Assembly (NCBI RefSeq): GCF_000002075.1
Contig: NW_004798360.1
Span: 32,877 to 96,876 of the forward strand
From: Aplysia californica
Lineage: Eukaryota > Mollusca > Gastropoda > Aplysiida > Aplysiidae
Direction: 5' to 3'
DNA length: 64,000 nt
Shown here one piece after another: positions 32,285 to 44,946 of this stretch. A program made the translations under genes and the position numbers. Positions within the stretch are counted from its first letter, which is position 1; every line of letters starts with the position of its first letter. The notes under the pieces are model-generated. The model was given only the letters and a program-made list of their open reading frames with translations. It was not told the origin of the DNA and did no database searches.

Positions 32285-32717
32285 TTTTGTCACGATAGGG
32301 TGGAGATGGAATCACGCGCTCGTCATGTTTTTGGGCTTGTAGAGTTATTTATACCATGTTAGTGCTTGTTCATTTGTCTTGCATTTGGCGGGTAAAGTAC
32401 CTATCTATCTTAAATGAAAGTCGAGATATTTGCGATTACAGGAGCCGGGGTTCGCCTGGTGTGAGAGGTAAAATTAGCAAGAAAATGGTTGCCAAAGTTT
32501 GGTGATTTCCATAACTTGAGAGTCCTTAGAAACTGCAAATAAAAAATTTTTTGTGCCTTAAATCAGCATTTTTCAGTAAAATTCACTTTGTTTTTGGAGT
32601 TGAGTTGAAAAAAAAAAAATCTATATGAATTGCCAAACGGACAGAAAAATGCCAGTTTCATTGATTTCATTATTTTGACTTTTGACGAGTGCTGGATTTC
32701 ACCACGATGCCCCACAT
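32285..32717 (+). mobile_element. MITE family A, copy A11
   Basis: Diverged ends TTTGTCACGATAGGGTGG and CCACGATGCCCCACATTT, with the family interior in between. Confidence 0.78.
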
Positions 32718-33072
32718 TTAGTGTTTTGTTTTACGTGTATATTACTGTCCTCATAACATTATTTTCCTGACTTTTCTTTCGTATGTTTGACATCGTGCTT
32801 TAAATTGAAAATCTTTTTGGAATATTTTTGTTTATGTGCCATGGGGGCATGAAACCATGACACGGGCTAAAACTTTATCAGCTAGAGAAAAAAGTCGCAA
32901 GCACTCCATACAGGAAATTGTCTAGTTGTTACATGAGGAGTCTTATTCCCACCAGATTTCTGTTTCTGTCTAGCAGAGAAGACCCGACCTGTCAGTCTTG
33001 CTTACTATAATCCGCGGCAGGCTTTTATATCAGTTGTACATTTTACCGTTTCCTCTACTTATATGTTGTTGC

Positions 33073-33078
33073 AATAAA
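33073..33078 (+). promoter_or_regulatory. Candidate polyadenylation signal for ATG7
   Basis: AATAAA followed by a GTGTCAGTGTGTGTTG stretch, the usual GU-rich downstream element. It lies 5.1 kb after the stop codon, so it is only a candidate. Confidence 0.3.
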
Positions 33079-33099
33079 TTATTTTAACGTGTCAGTGTG

Positions 33100-34400
33100 T
33101 GTTGATTTGATTCTTCTCCCCCCACTCGGGTTAAGGGTTAAATTTTTATTTTTTTTTATTTTTAATTTTTAAATTTTTTTTTTGGGGGGGGTCTGCTGCA
33201 TGCCACCAGGACTGTTGTGCAACCTCATTTATTTCTGATGGGACAGAATACTTCAACATGACAGTCTGGGCGTGAACACACAATATTGACTCCATTAACT
33301 TATAAAGCAAATTGTCTATAAAGTGCCAAAATTGTCTAAGTTGAAGAAATGAAACTATAATATGATCAAATTACACACAACAGTGAATTGTGCCACTTTT
33401 AACAATACATCTTTCATTCTTTTTTTTTAATCCCCAAGAAAAGCTCAAGTCTTATAGTGTATTGCAGAGTACATAAAGCCAAAGTTTTCAATTATGATTT
33501 TCTCAAAACATTGATGATGTCACTTGTGACAATTTGGTTTTTATTATTCATAACATTATTTACTGTGGTGTATCCTCCATTTCTTTTTCGTTCTCTTCTC
33601 TTACATATGTCTGAACCAGCTGTTTTGCTTTAGAGATTAGTTAATACTGTTACATAGCGCAGTAAACTTATACAGAATCAAAATCTATCTTAATTAATAA
33701 AAATCTATCTTAATTTGAATTGCAGAAAGATATTGAATCTGATAGGCTAAGCGGCAAGTTTTGATGATTCAGAAATAACACAGTAAGGCGACGATTAACT
33801 CTAGAAGCTTATTTACTTGAAAGAAAAATAGATTTCAGAATGGGCCATCCCCATTTGGCGTGATTTGGATTTGTCATTGGAAAATGTGAAGCTCATTTGG
33901 AATCATGACAAGTTTTGAGAATTGTGAAGTTGTTAAACTATTTTTAAAAAATTTTCTTTTTTTTTGGAGGGGGGGGGGGGGGGGTGTTGTGGAGACCCAA
34001 TTTGTAATGACCTTATTTCCATGGCTAAAACCGGGTAATCGGGTTGCAGGTTGTTCTGCGAGATATTTGAGCCATAAACGTTGTCAGATTTTGAGACAAG
34101 TAAACTCCCAAGACGAGTTGATGTTCTCATCTTTGTCTTTCAGACATTGCAACAGAGTAACCTTGTCAAAATATTTCACATTCTCAAACTTAAAATGACC
34201 TCTGCAAACCATACCATTCGAAGCTGACCTTGTATAAATTAATATTTTCTCTTAACATTAAAATAAAAAATCTTAAAGTAAAGGAAGCACTACAACTGTG
34301 ACTTCCACTTCCAGATTTTTTTGTACGGCCTCTAAGAAAACATGCATTTCATACTTTGAACAAATCAATGGGCACGCTTCAGGTTGTATCACAGACTTTC
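33100..34400. other. AT-rich intergenic stretch
   Basis: I see no gene, repeat family or RNA here; only T/A runs and a G-run at 33968-33984. Confidence 0.5.
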
Positions 34401-34410
34401 CTCAAGCACA

Positions 34411-34589
34411 GAAGTGGCATTGGTGGCCTAGTGGTTAGGCTATCAAACCCATAATCGTGAGATTGTGGGTTTGGAGATTCGTGCCTTAGTTCTGTCTGAC
34501 GTCCTGTCCTTGGGAAAGGCACTTGACTCAAATTCCCCATTTGGCTCTGTCCTTTAGGAGATGAACGTTAAACTCGGAGGTTCTGCCTC
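34411..34589 (+). mobile_element. tRNA-headed SINE, copy S2 (split by MITE F2)
   Basis: A box TGGCCTAGTGGTTAGGC, degenerate B box, then GTCCTTGGGAAAGGCACTT. The SINE 3' part (GGGGCGTTAAACC) resumes after 35780. Confidence 0.72.
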
Positions 34590-35779
34590 TAAACCTCATC
34601 CGTACGTCGTGTTTTACTATCGTATCCATACGACGTGGGAAACACGGTCCCATCACTTTCCAAAGAGGAAATTTACTCGTTAATCTGATCCGTACGCAGG
34701 GTTGGTGATTTTTTTGATTTTTTAAATAAATATTTTAAAAATCTATTCTTTAAATTTAAATAAGATTTTTTAAAATTTAAATCGGATTTTTGTGATTTTT
34801 GTGATTTTTTAAAAAATGTCGACACAGTTTGGGATTTTTGGTGGCTAAAAGTATGTTCTTTTAGTGCAAAATGCATTGTCTTTATTTTAACTAATGATTA
34901 ATTTAAGCAACTGCAATTTTAGAAAGCCTTAATCTGCTATATCAGTGAATTATGGCTACAGACAAAAAATGAAGAAAATGTCAGTCTAAAAGGAAGGGGG
35001 GGGAGGGGGTAGTTATGCATAGATAAACTTGCATTTTATTACATTGTGTGTGTGTGTGCACGCGCTTGTGTTTGTCTAAAAAGAAAAAAAGAAAATGCTA
35101 ATTTCAATTATGAAAAAAAAAGTAAATTGATTATTTTACTACTTACAGTGACAGGGGGGAAAGCAGACTTTTAAGCATGATTATATTAGTCTACTAAACC
35201 TTATATCTGTTTAATAAAACCAAGGAAAGGAATTCTGAATGTTGAAATATGTAAAAACTGAGTACATTTTTCTTTAAAAAGTGATTTAAATCACTGATTT
35301 TTATTTAATCAAGTTGATTAAAATTTTTAAAAATCTACTGATTTAAATCAACCCAGCTCTGATTTCAATTATGGAAAAAAAAGTAAATTGAATACTGTAT
35401 TATTTTACAGTGAAAGGGTGGAAAGCAGACTTTTAAGCATGATTATATTAGTCTACTAAACCTTATATCTGTTTTATGAAACCAAGGAAAGGAATTCTGA
35501 ATGTTGAAATAAATAAAAACTGAATAAAAATTTATTTTTTAAAAAGTGATTTAAATCACTGATTTTTATTTTGAAAATCAAGTTGATTTAAATTTAAAAA
35601 ATCAACTGATTTAAATCAACCCAACCCTGTCCGTACGCTCTACATAGCAGTCTGTCAAAATGATTTTTTGAGAAATACTGAAAATTTCAAAGAGATCTTC
35701 GTGCTAGAAGTATTCTAAAATGTGAAGAATACAACCCCGGGGGTACAAAATGACCCCAGGGCATACAGATAGGGTTAAA
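34590..35779 (-). mobile_element. TTAA-type MITE, family F, copy F2, split by a hAT-like element
   Basis: Reverse-orientation copy of F1. Left end AAACCTCATCCGTACG (mutated), right end CAGATAGGGTTAA. Matching blocks CACTTTC-AAAGAG and AAAGAGATCTTCGT flank a foreign insert at 34697-35629. Confidence 0.82.
34697..35629 (+). mobile_element. hAT-like non-autonomous DNA transposon
   Basis: Starts CAGGGTTGGTGATTTTT and ends AAATCAACCCAACCCTG. An exact 8-bp direct repeat TCCGTACG flanks it (34689-34696 and 35630-35637), as hAT elements make. The interior is AT-rich with no frame; its right-hand ~260 bp are present twice in tandem (about 35097-35360 and 35362-35629). Confidence 0.88.
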
Positions 35780-36640
35780 TAACCTAATAGTGTTGATAGG
35801 GGCGTTAAACCTATACCATTTCACCATTTTTCACAGAGGACCAACAACGCTACAACTACGAACAAAACAAGATGTTACTTATCAGTGGCCAACTGCTCAG
35901 ATCTATAGAAAATACCGTTTTGAAAGTTTGTTGTTTTTTTAATTACCATTTCTTAATCTGTGTTGATTGTTGCATGTGTGCGAAAAAAAATTGTTGGAAT
36001 TCAAACTCTAAATGTTGAAAAAAAGTGAGAAAAATTACTTAATGAAGGATTTAGGTTTAGAACAGCTGAACATCTCGTCAACACAAAGATCTGAACACAA
36101 AGGATAAAAGGTTCATTTGTGGAGAAACACATGAAGACAAACTGGCTTTTTTAAAATAAAGTGTTGTGGCTATTTTGCTTCAGATGGAAAGAAAAAAAAT
36201 ATATAATTACTATTATTAGCAATACCAAAAAATGAAACAGAAAAGCATGAAACAAATATGAAAAGGCTTTATTCTGATACTTTATGAAGTTGTTCAAAGT
36301 GTCTTTTGCATGTTGACATTACATCGTGTATATATATATATTATATTACAATATATATATATATATACTTTCACAGGATGAAATGTGGTCACTAAGAATC
36401 GAGATTGTCACAACAGGCAGGTGTAAGAAACAAGAGAGATTTAGAACAAGTAGAGAGCTGGACAGTGCCTTAGGCACAGCATCCAACACATACACAATCT
36501 TGTGATGCTCCCAGAATCAACAAACTGACATCAGCAACTTTCACTTTCTGTCTAAACACCAAGTTGCACCAAAAACAGCACATAATAAACAGTAGGCTAC
36601 AGGATCGGATCCGATCCGTGGTTTTCAAGTGCTGACAAAT

Positions 36641-36916
36641 CGCTACCCTAGAAGAATTACTAAGTTCTATATCTGCTCAGTTGCTAGATCTAGATTTGAG
36701 AAATTTGACGTGAAAGATTTTGAGCTTCACATCGTGTCAAACGGAGCGTTTTCGAATGCAAATTTTCTTTGAATGCCTTGATAATGACTCAAAATAATCT
36801 TACAATTTTTGTAGAGCAGATATGACATTTGGTTTCTGACCTCTTGGTCTTTGTAACTCATAACAGCCAAAATTGTCAGATAGAACTATAGAACTTTGTA
36901 ATTCTGAGGTTGCGAA
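36641..36916 (+). mobile_element. MITE family H, copy H1
   Basis: Inverted ends of the form GCTACCTCAGAATTAC and AAGTTCTATCTG; interior TCTTTGAAT-CTTGATAATGACTC. Confidence 0.7.
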
Positions 36917-37112
36917 ATGGTCGACCCAAAAAAAACCATCTTCTGCTCACATAGATCGGTACAAGAAAATCAAACTCCCTGCTTGAAAGCGTTTTGTGAT
37001 AACTGGCGGTGTAGGTTTGAGTGGGCTGGGGGATTGTTTGTGATTATGATGGCTTTTTATGTAGGCTTGTGTGGGTTAGGAGAGTCGACAATATAACACA
37101 TTGTACTTGTAC

Positions 37113-37270
37113 CAACAAAGCAGACTTTGTGCTGTTGAGGTTAGAGAGGTGAGTAGAGCAAGCCTGATTCCCTGTTTGGACTTCTCTGTTGACATCCACC
37201 CCTTGTCGCTCATAAAACCTTATGATTTATGCAGTTGCGAGCGCCGTAATACCTTAGTAAAACTAAACTT
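37113..37270 (+). mobile_element. Retroposon family C, 3' part, copy C6
   Basis: GCAGACTTTGTGCTGTTGAGG to the tail; intergenic. Confidence 0.75.
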
Positions 37271-37574
37271 AGCCCAGGTTGGCCTTGATGGACCGGGCTG
37301 AAGTAGCCCGCCTTTAAATTAAATAGTGACAATTATTGAAAAACATGTTCCACAATTTTATCATGTGATCATTTGAGTCACATTCACAGATTTAAGCTTA
37401 AACAAACCTGTAAAGACAAAATTGTGATGAAGGTTCAGCACAATGGAGATTAGGAAACGGGCTGCTAAGAACTTGCAAATCAGGGCCACCCCCCACCAAG
37501 CAGCGACACATCCTGGCAGAAAGATGGTGATCTGTATCAGAAATCTTCCCTAAGAGAGAATCCAACTTACATTT

Positions 37575-37796
37575 GATCGCTTTTAAGCACAAGGGGGCTA
37601 TCCCGAAAAATGCTGTTTTGAGAAAATCGAAGGTAACGTTTTTGCCCCTTGTTCTGTGTCTTTAAAAGACAATGAGAGTTTTCTCTATACCCAAACAAAT
37701 ATACACACCAATGAAACCAAACTTCTCCTCCATAGGTAGGGCAATGCCCACTTTTGGTGTAGGTCTGGGTTAGCCCGCTTGTCTTTAAAAGCGACC
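37575..37796 (+). mobile_element. MITE family D, copy D3
   Basis: Ends GATCGCTTTTAAGCAC and CTTTAAAAGCGACC; shorter than D1 by loss of the GAAACCCCTGAAAT segment. Confidence 0.75.
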
Positions 37797-37867
37797 ATTT
37801 ATTGCATGCAAGGTAACGAGCCCAGACAATACACCCCGGGGGGCTCAAGAAAGAAACGCAAGCTTTA

Positions 37868-38131
37868 TCGCTACCTCGGAATTACATGTACAAAGTTCTA
37901 TCTGCTCAGTAGGCCTACGTACCTAGCTGTGAGAAATTTGATGGAAAAAATTTTAAAGTTTCACAACATGTCAAGCTTTTTCCAATGCAATTCTTTGAAT
38001 ATCTTGATAATGACTCCAAATGAACTTACAATTTTGATAGAGCAGATAGAACATTTAGTTTCTGCTCATGGTCTTAGTTGTAACTCAAAATGGCCAAAAA
38101 TGTCAGATAGAACTTGGTAATTCTGAGGTAG
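37868..38131 (+). mobile_element. MITE family H, copy H2
   Basis: Ends CGCTACCTCGGAATTAC and GGTAATTCTGAGGTAG; interior as in H1. Confidence 0.75.
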
Positions 38132-38198
38132 TATAATCTGTATAATAATTGGTTTGAGAATACGGCAAAACTCACAGATGTTCCAGCTATCCCTGAAG

Positions 38199-38633
38199 AT
38201 ATGTGAGGCAGCGTGGTGGAATCAGGCTCTCGTCAATTTTTGGGCATGTAGAGTTACTGGTGTCATCTTAAAGCTTGTTCATTTGTCTTTATTTGAATGA
38301 AAAACATATCCATTTATCTTGAATACAAGTCGAGATATTTGCGAATGAAGGAGGTGGGGGTCACCTGTTTTCAGAAGTAAAATTAGTGAGAAAATGGCCG
38401 CCAAAGAATAGTTATTTCCTTAGCTTAAGAGTCCGTGGTAACTGAAAATTTACTTTTTTTGTTCCTTTAATCAACGTTTTTAAGAAAAATCCACACAGAA
38501 ATGAGTTCTTTAATGGGCATGGAAGGTGTTGAGCCAAAAAAACAAAAATTTGATAAAAATTCACAAACCTTGCAAGTTTCTTCACTTTCATTATTTTGAC
38601 GAGAGCCTGATTCCACCACGCTGCCTCACATAT
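38199..38633 (+). mobile_element. MITE family A, copy A12 (near-perfect ends)
   Basis: Both ends match the ATATGTGAGGCAGCGTGG form almost exactly, which suggests a young copy. Intergenic. Confidence 0.88.
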
Positions 38634-39294
38634 CACAAAAGTAATAATAACCTGTCTTACTGGCTTAGATGAAAACAGAAAGTGGGTACAGACATAATAT
38701 TATTTATGTCTCTTCACTTACATGCTTTTCACACCCTGGCTTTGACAGTAGTAGCATAAACCTTTCACACACACACAATTGAATAAAATTCTAAAATACT
38801 GCAGAATGTCACTGAACAGGGCAAGCTGAGACTTATCCAGTATATAATATAGAAATTAACATGTCTCTCAAACAATGCCTTGATTAATATTTTATAACCA
38901 GAATGTGTAAGGAAACATCAGTTTAGTTCAGAAATTCCAAATTTCAACTACAGTTTGCTTGTACTATATAATGCAGAATTGAGCAGTGCCAAGGTCATTG
39001 TTAAAAACCTGTTGCACATAAACACATTTTAGTAACACTTATAGTAAATACTTCGAATGAAATGATCATACCAACAACCATAACATTTTTGCTTCATATT
39101 CAATATCTTAAAAAACAGTGACATATGAAACAAAATTGTCACAGATATTGCTGGTTTGGGAATTTAATCAAACAAGTTCAATCAAACATGTCAAATCCTT
39201 ATTGTGGGATGAGTGAATGAGGGGGGAGGGAAGGGGGGAGGTGAAGGGCTTTGAAAAATACAAAATGAGTTGTCATTTCATTTCTGTACCTTTT

Positions 39295-39420
39295 AGTTTA
39301 GACTCACCACAGCTGTCAAAGAGGAAAAGAGGTAGAACTCATTAACGTATATAGACTAGTTTAGACTCACCACAGCTGTCAAAGAGGAAAAGAGGTAGAA
39401 CTCATTAACGTATACAGACT
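39295..39420. repeat. Exact 63-bp tandem duplication
   Basis: GACTCACCACAGCTGTCAAA at 39301 and 39364 within two nearly identical 63-bp units (one difference seen). Intergenic. Confidence 0.9.
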
Positions 39421-40568
39421 ACATCTTAACAGAAATCCCTGCTACTGTGTCACAAGAAAAATATTTGGAGCAAAAGCATGCACTGTGAACGAGAAAATAG
39501 TAGTACGTACTCCAATTTATGACCTACAATTTTCTACAAGATACATTTCTAGATCCACAGCCACATTCTCAGAAATATCCAGGTTTTACCGTACCTTGAC
39601 CGGGGAGGAAATATTTTCTGACCCTAGGAGGTTTAGTTAATGATGATGTCAAGATTTTTCATGCCATTGGCAGGATTTTTATAGTATCTCTGCACCACCT
39701 TTGGCATTATAAGTTTCAATTTACATATTTAACACATTGCCATCATATTTTGGAGAAAATCCAAAGAAACTGGGTGGTCAACATCGCCAACGGCGAGATG
39801 AGGCGCAAAGTTTTATAACATTTTGTCTTTGTTAAAACACCGATGACATTCAGATTCTAAACTGATCATCCTGCCCATTTATTTGCTGCTATCATTCATA
39901 CATCTTAATCCTCTCAGCCCCCACCCCCATCCTCCCCCTTTATTGTCATGACTTGCGCATCTAGTTTTGGTTGACTGTGAAATATCAAGATATAATATAT
40001 ACACCATCACCCGCTGAGAGTGAGAGTCATGCTTTCAGTGCACAAAAGAGTGAAAGTGAAGGAAGTCACAATCAGGTACACGGTGCAGTTCATAGAGATA
40101 GAAATTTTCAACGTGGTTGATCCAGAGATTAAGATGTCAAAACCACCCTGTTCTTGTTACAATGAATTCCTCTGAGCAGTTCAGTATGCTTTTGATGGCA
40201 CATCCAAACAACATTGAAGTTGACAACTGCAGTTGCGAGTGACGTAAAACACTTACGAAGTTGACTATTCCCTCCTAGATATGTCATTCTGTGGTCTCGG
40301 ATTTCCCTCAATCAATAAATAATCTGTCACATAAAGTACATGCTTTGAGCAGAGAGGAAAGAAAATGTATACAGCAATAAAGGTTCTTTTCATGAAAACT
40401 ACTGCGAATGACAGATATAAAATACCAATACAAAGGAGTCCACTTTAACCGAAATCTGCAGGACTGACACGTCTTCTTCGGATTAACCATGTTTTTCCTA
40501 TTGGAAAGATAGCTCTGGCACTCACTCATACGACCTTATGCAGTTGCGAGCGCCGTAAAACCTACTAT

Positions 40569-40747
40569 CTGTCCCCGTAGTTTTATGCACCCCGCATAAT
40601 TTAGCAAAATTTGATAATTTTTTGCATAATTTCTGTTTATTTTCCTTTATCATTCTTAGTTAAAATTAACAGAATCGCATAATTTCACATTTTTGGACTC
40701 AATTTGCATAATTTCAGAATTTTTCTTGCATAAAACGACGGGGACAG
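40569..40747 (+). mobile_element. MITE family K with 6-bp target duplication
   Basis: 179 bp bounded by CTGTCCCCGTAGTTTTATGC and GCATAAAACGACGGGGACAG. TACTAT flanks both sides. The interior repeats GCATAATTT four times. It sits in a SINE tail. Confidence 0.82.
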
Positions 40748-43152
40748 TACTATAAAAAAAATAATAAAAAAGATAGCTGAAACAGAAGAAAAAAAATGAC
40801 GGAGTTTATTTTCTGAAGATTTAACGACATTTTCAGAATTTCTACATGCTCAATTTAAGCGGATTCCACTGTACCTATAGATTCTAGTTCATCTTTCAAC
40901 AAATAAAACCCAGACGTAATGAAATTTCCTAATGGCATTTCAAGAAGTATTACGGTACAAGCACGATCAGTGTGTGAGTTAAGATTGCTGTTCGTCATAG
41001 AAGGACAGCTCTACTGAGAGAATACTTTCATTCACTTCTTCAACAAATTACAGGAGTCAAATCAAAATCTGTGGGACCACCAAATTTTCTTCCATTTAGC
41101 CAAATTCTCCATTTAGAGAGAGATTGCTCCCATAGTAAATAAAATAACTGGGGCTTCTATTTTTTCTATTCTGGTTTAGTGCTGTTTTTGGATGAACAGT
41201 GTTTGGTTTACCACTGTGTAGAGAATACTGTCTCTAGGAATAAACGAACATCAAACCTCCACCATCTGACATTGGAAACACATAAAGAAGACTATTCCTT
41301 GTCTTATCTTATAATAATATTTTGATTTACTGTCTCTGCCTTTGTATAGCGCAAATTCCCACTCAACAGCCAGCTCTATGCGCTTTACAATTTGTATTAT
41401 AGATCTATGTATTACCTCAGCAGACCTGATAGCATTCTGAATCAATCTCAACTTCCTGGGAAGCATACAGTGCAATCTGCCATATCATCAGCATTACATC
41501 AATCCTCTATTGCCCAAATCAATTAGTGGAGGTGTTCATATTTTCATAAAGCCAATATTTGAAAAGAATGGGACATCTTATGAAATAGTTTCATTCTCTT
41601 TCATTATTCCCATCCTAGTTTTTAATTGAAAAACAACAAGTTGTTTAGCATGAATTTGATTTGGTGCTGTCTTTTTCTTTAATTTTCTCGAAATTTTAAG
41701 AAAGGACTTTAGCACCTGTAGAAGAATGACTCTGATCAGCAACAGCCAAGTGAAGAGTTCTTAAAAGGAGAAAAACTTGCCAACAGACGTTACTGTCTTT
41801 CATGCTATACTATAACTGTTACTACAGCGTTGGATGTAATTGCAAACCGAGTAAGGAGTAAGAATCCATTTCAAATGGGCAAGCGTTAACAAACGTTTTC
41901 ATTCAAATACATGTATGTAAAGATTTCTATATTTTTATATTCACTACAGATGTAAGGACTTTATCCTCTATCACTTTGTCTTAAGAAAAGAATGAGGTCA
42001 GAACAGACTCCTGATCACACCAAGATGTCAGAAACAGCACATGCAAGATCAGATGTGGTTGGCTGGGCTTTGATTGGATTTTTTAAAATGAACTTGCCAG
42101 TAGTAGCTGCAGAAAGAGTCTGGCGGAGTGCAACCTATCAGTTTGAATCTGAGTACAGGGAAGCACATTGACATAGTAGCGTTCATTTAGAGACGAGGAA
42201 GAAGCAAGACCGAGACACAGAAACAACAGAGGAAAAGAAAAAAAGTAAGACCTACCAGTGGAACCCTTCAACCACCCACACAACCCATCACTTTAAAATT
42301 GTTTTGCCAAAAGATATCAAATAAAATGAAGATTCTACTGAAATGTTTACGAAGTTCAAGGTCAGGTCGTAGCAGTTCTCTTCCTTCAGTATCAGCTATC
42401 AACTGCAGGAGGATGTACTTATTTCTTATCTAGCATGTAGCAGAACTTGAAGAGTCCATACCGAACAGAAAGCAGTAATCTAAGAGAAATAATCGTACTC
42501 TCAACTGAATCTGGAAATTACTTTTTATATATTGTATTCTCATGAAAAGCTCATTAAATTCTTTCAACTGTATCATCATAGCTCCTACCATATCAATACA
42601 TCTTTTTTTCGTTTTATTTGAAGAATAAACAATGACAAACTTGCAAATTACATATTTATTTATAATTGTGTTTCAATATTTGTTCTCAGTTGTTTACATC
42701 AAAATGTAGGCTATAAACAGCGTTTGCAACGACTCTCTTTCTCTCTCTCTCTTTCTTTCTCACTCTCTCCCTCTCTTCCTCTGTCTGTCATTCTCAGAGC
42801 ACCACTCTGAAAAAGATACAAACACTCAATACCATTCACGAACATGTGAACACTTACGCAAAAATATACACACACATGTATACACAAAAACTCAGACAAG
42901 CAAACTTACAAATGCACACACAAGCACACACTATGAAGAAATAGTGCATGAGGTTTGAATAAAAACTGTATCAATATACATGTATAATTATATATATACA
43001 TCACACATGCGTCAGTGTCTGCCCAGGCAGGCCTATGGGAGGAGAAGGAAACTGGGCTTTGGATTACAGTACATTTGTAGTCACAATCAAAAATTTAATC
43101 TGATTTTCATTGGTTTATATCAAAATGTGGGCTATAAACAGTGTTAGCAATG

Positions 43153-43208
43153 ACTCTCTCTCTCTCCTCTTTCTCTCTCCTCTCTCTCTCCCTCTCCCTC
43201 CCTCTCTC

Positions 43209-43256
<48 letters not shown>

Positions 43257-43284
43257 AATATACATATATTATATATGTATATGA

Positions 43285-43334
<50 letters not shown>

Positions 43335-43361
43335 TCTCCCTCTCTCTCTCTCTTTCTCCCT

Positions 43362-43428
<67 letters not shown>

Positions 43429-43466
43429 CCCCTCTCCTCTCTCTCCCTCTCTCTCTTTCTCTTATT
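43153..43466. repeat. CT microsatellite
   Basis: About 310 bp of CT/CCT units with a short ATATATAT break at 43258-43284. A smaller CT tract lies at 42737-42785. Confidence 0.92.
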
Positions 43467-43734
43467 CCCTGTGAACATGCATACCTATGAGAAAAAGTAA
43501 AACAGCTTTAGCTTACAGTCATCAGAATCAACTCCAATCTACAATAAAGTCATTATTGATTTACATCAGTATATAAAAGGCAAAACTCTGAAACACTGGG
43601 GTAACAGTACAGTAGTAGTAAAAGTGCGACAACACGCTGCGCACCAAAGTTACACATACAGAGAAAACATATTATTACTCTTTCAAGTACCTATACTAAC
43701 AAACTTCGGAAAGGTTTAGTACTTTTTAAGTACG

Positions 43735-44352
43735 GACCCACCCTCACAGTAGGCAATAGAGCTGGGTCACGAGCGCGAGAACGGAACTGAATCGCCACTC
43801 TTTCCTGCGGAACGCGATTCACGATTCACTTCAGCGGAACGCGGAACAGTATCGCCAAACGATTCCCGATTCACTCCCCTGTCGCTGTCACCACCTTGTG
43901 GCTTGTTTAACCTACTGCTGGGTCGAGTCACGAGCGCAAGAACGGAACGGAAAACTTAGTATGGCTCCCCTTATTTTACAAAAGATGATATAGTCCAACC
44001 CCCCTATTAAAACAAAATGAACGGGGTCCGACCAATAGACAGAGGGAATTTTATGGAGCCATTGTTTTAGTGAATCATGGGGTTGGGGGGGGGGGGGGAG
44101 GAATTTATAGGGGTCACTAATTGAGGTCAGTTGATAGAGCAGCGCAACAAAGGGTGTGGGGCGGAGAGGATGGCGGAACAACAAGAGTGGGACTCGCGCT
44201 CACCAAGTGGCGTTGATATGACACTGTTCCGTTTCAGTCAGTGTTCCGCCACAGTTCCACGAGCGCTCGCGTACTCGCGATTCATTGAAGCCGACTGAAT
44301 CGCGAATCGTCACTCTCAAATTTGACGAGCAGGATCCACCCTTACAGTGGGC
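43735..44352. repeat. Unclassified element between 19-bp direct repeats
   Basis: CCACCCTCACAGTAGGCAA and CCACCCTTACAGTGGGCAA (two mismatches) bound about 600 bases. The interior is unusually rich in GATTC and CGCGA motifs (CACGAGCGCGAGAACGGAAC and reversed forms) and unlike its AT-rich surroundings. No frame. Confidence 0.45.
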
Positions 44353-44420
44353 AAGTACACAGAAGTGTAAACATAAAACAATGCATAGTGTCCAATTTCT
44401 TGGGATTTGCACTTGTCGCA

Positions 44421-44539
44421 AGGTAAAACTCTTGTCATCAGAGGTTTTATATATTTAACAGGTAAAACTCTTGTCATCAGAGGTTTTATATATTTAACAG
44501 GTAAAACTGTTGTCATCAGAGGTTTTATATATTTAACAG
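44421..44539. repeat. 39-bp tandem repeat, three units
   Basis: Unit AGGTAAAACTCTTGTCATCA-GAGGTTTTATATATTTAAC; the third unit carries one change. Confidence 0.9.
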
Positions 44540-44946
44540 ATGTGGTTCAGCAATTTATTATGTCCAAAGGTTTTCATTTCAGAGCAAAATCAAAGACTAC
44601 TGTAAGTACAGTAAATTATTTCCATAATCGTATACGAGTGCGTCTAGTTTTGCTCAAGTCATAATCAATAATTTATTTATAGAGGCCCCGGCCATCCATG
44701 ACCAGGAGCTGTTTTAGCCTGTTGCTTTAAGTCAAGAGCAGATTAGGTGTCAACGAGAAAAACATACATTGCCACACTGTTGTTAGCGGAAACGACAAAA
44801 CTTGGCACAAATCATCACATTACAAACAGTCCACTCATTTTACTAAAACTAAAACAGATCTCGATACTGCTTACCTCAGATTGGAACATTTTGCTTAGGG
44901 TCATATTTTATATAGATAGATATTGTTTATGGCCAGCATATACGGT

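Larger units (their letters stand above)
27933..33100 (+). other. Region after the ATG7 stop, possible long 3'UTR
   Basis: No coding exon is recognisable here. It contains MITE A10, SINE C5, retroposons B10 and B11, an 18-bp minisatellite, a tRNA-like SINE head and RTE copy L3. AATAAA-type signals occur at 33073-33078, followed within 30 bases by a GT-rich stretch, and in an AAAT run at 30431-30451. Where the message really ends cannot be told from sequence alone. Confidence 0.35.
38640..43150. other. Intergenic stretch between the convergent genes
   Basis: Besides the listed duplication, MITE K, tail fragments and small repeats I find no coding pattern. Frames are short and without family similarity. 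It may contain part of a long PKC 3'UTR; TTTATT (AATAAA on the - strand) occurs at 42654-42660 and 44668-44681. Confidence 0.45.

Noticed and set aside
43110-43490. Frames rich in SLSL or ERER residues over CT/GA microsatellites
   Set aside because: Simple-repeat translations, open only because two-base repeats lack stops.
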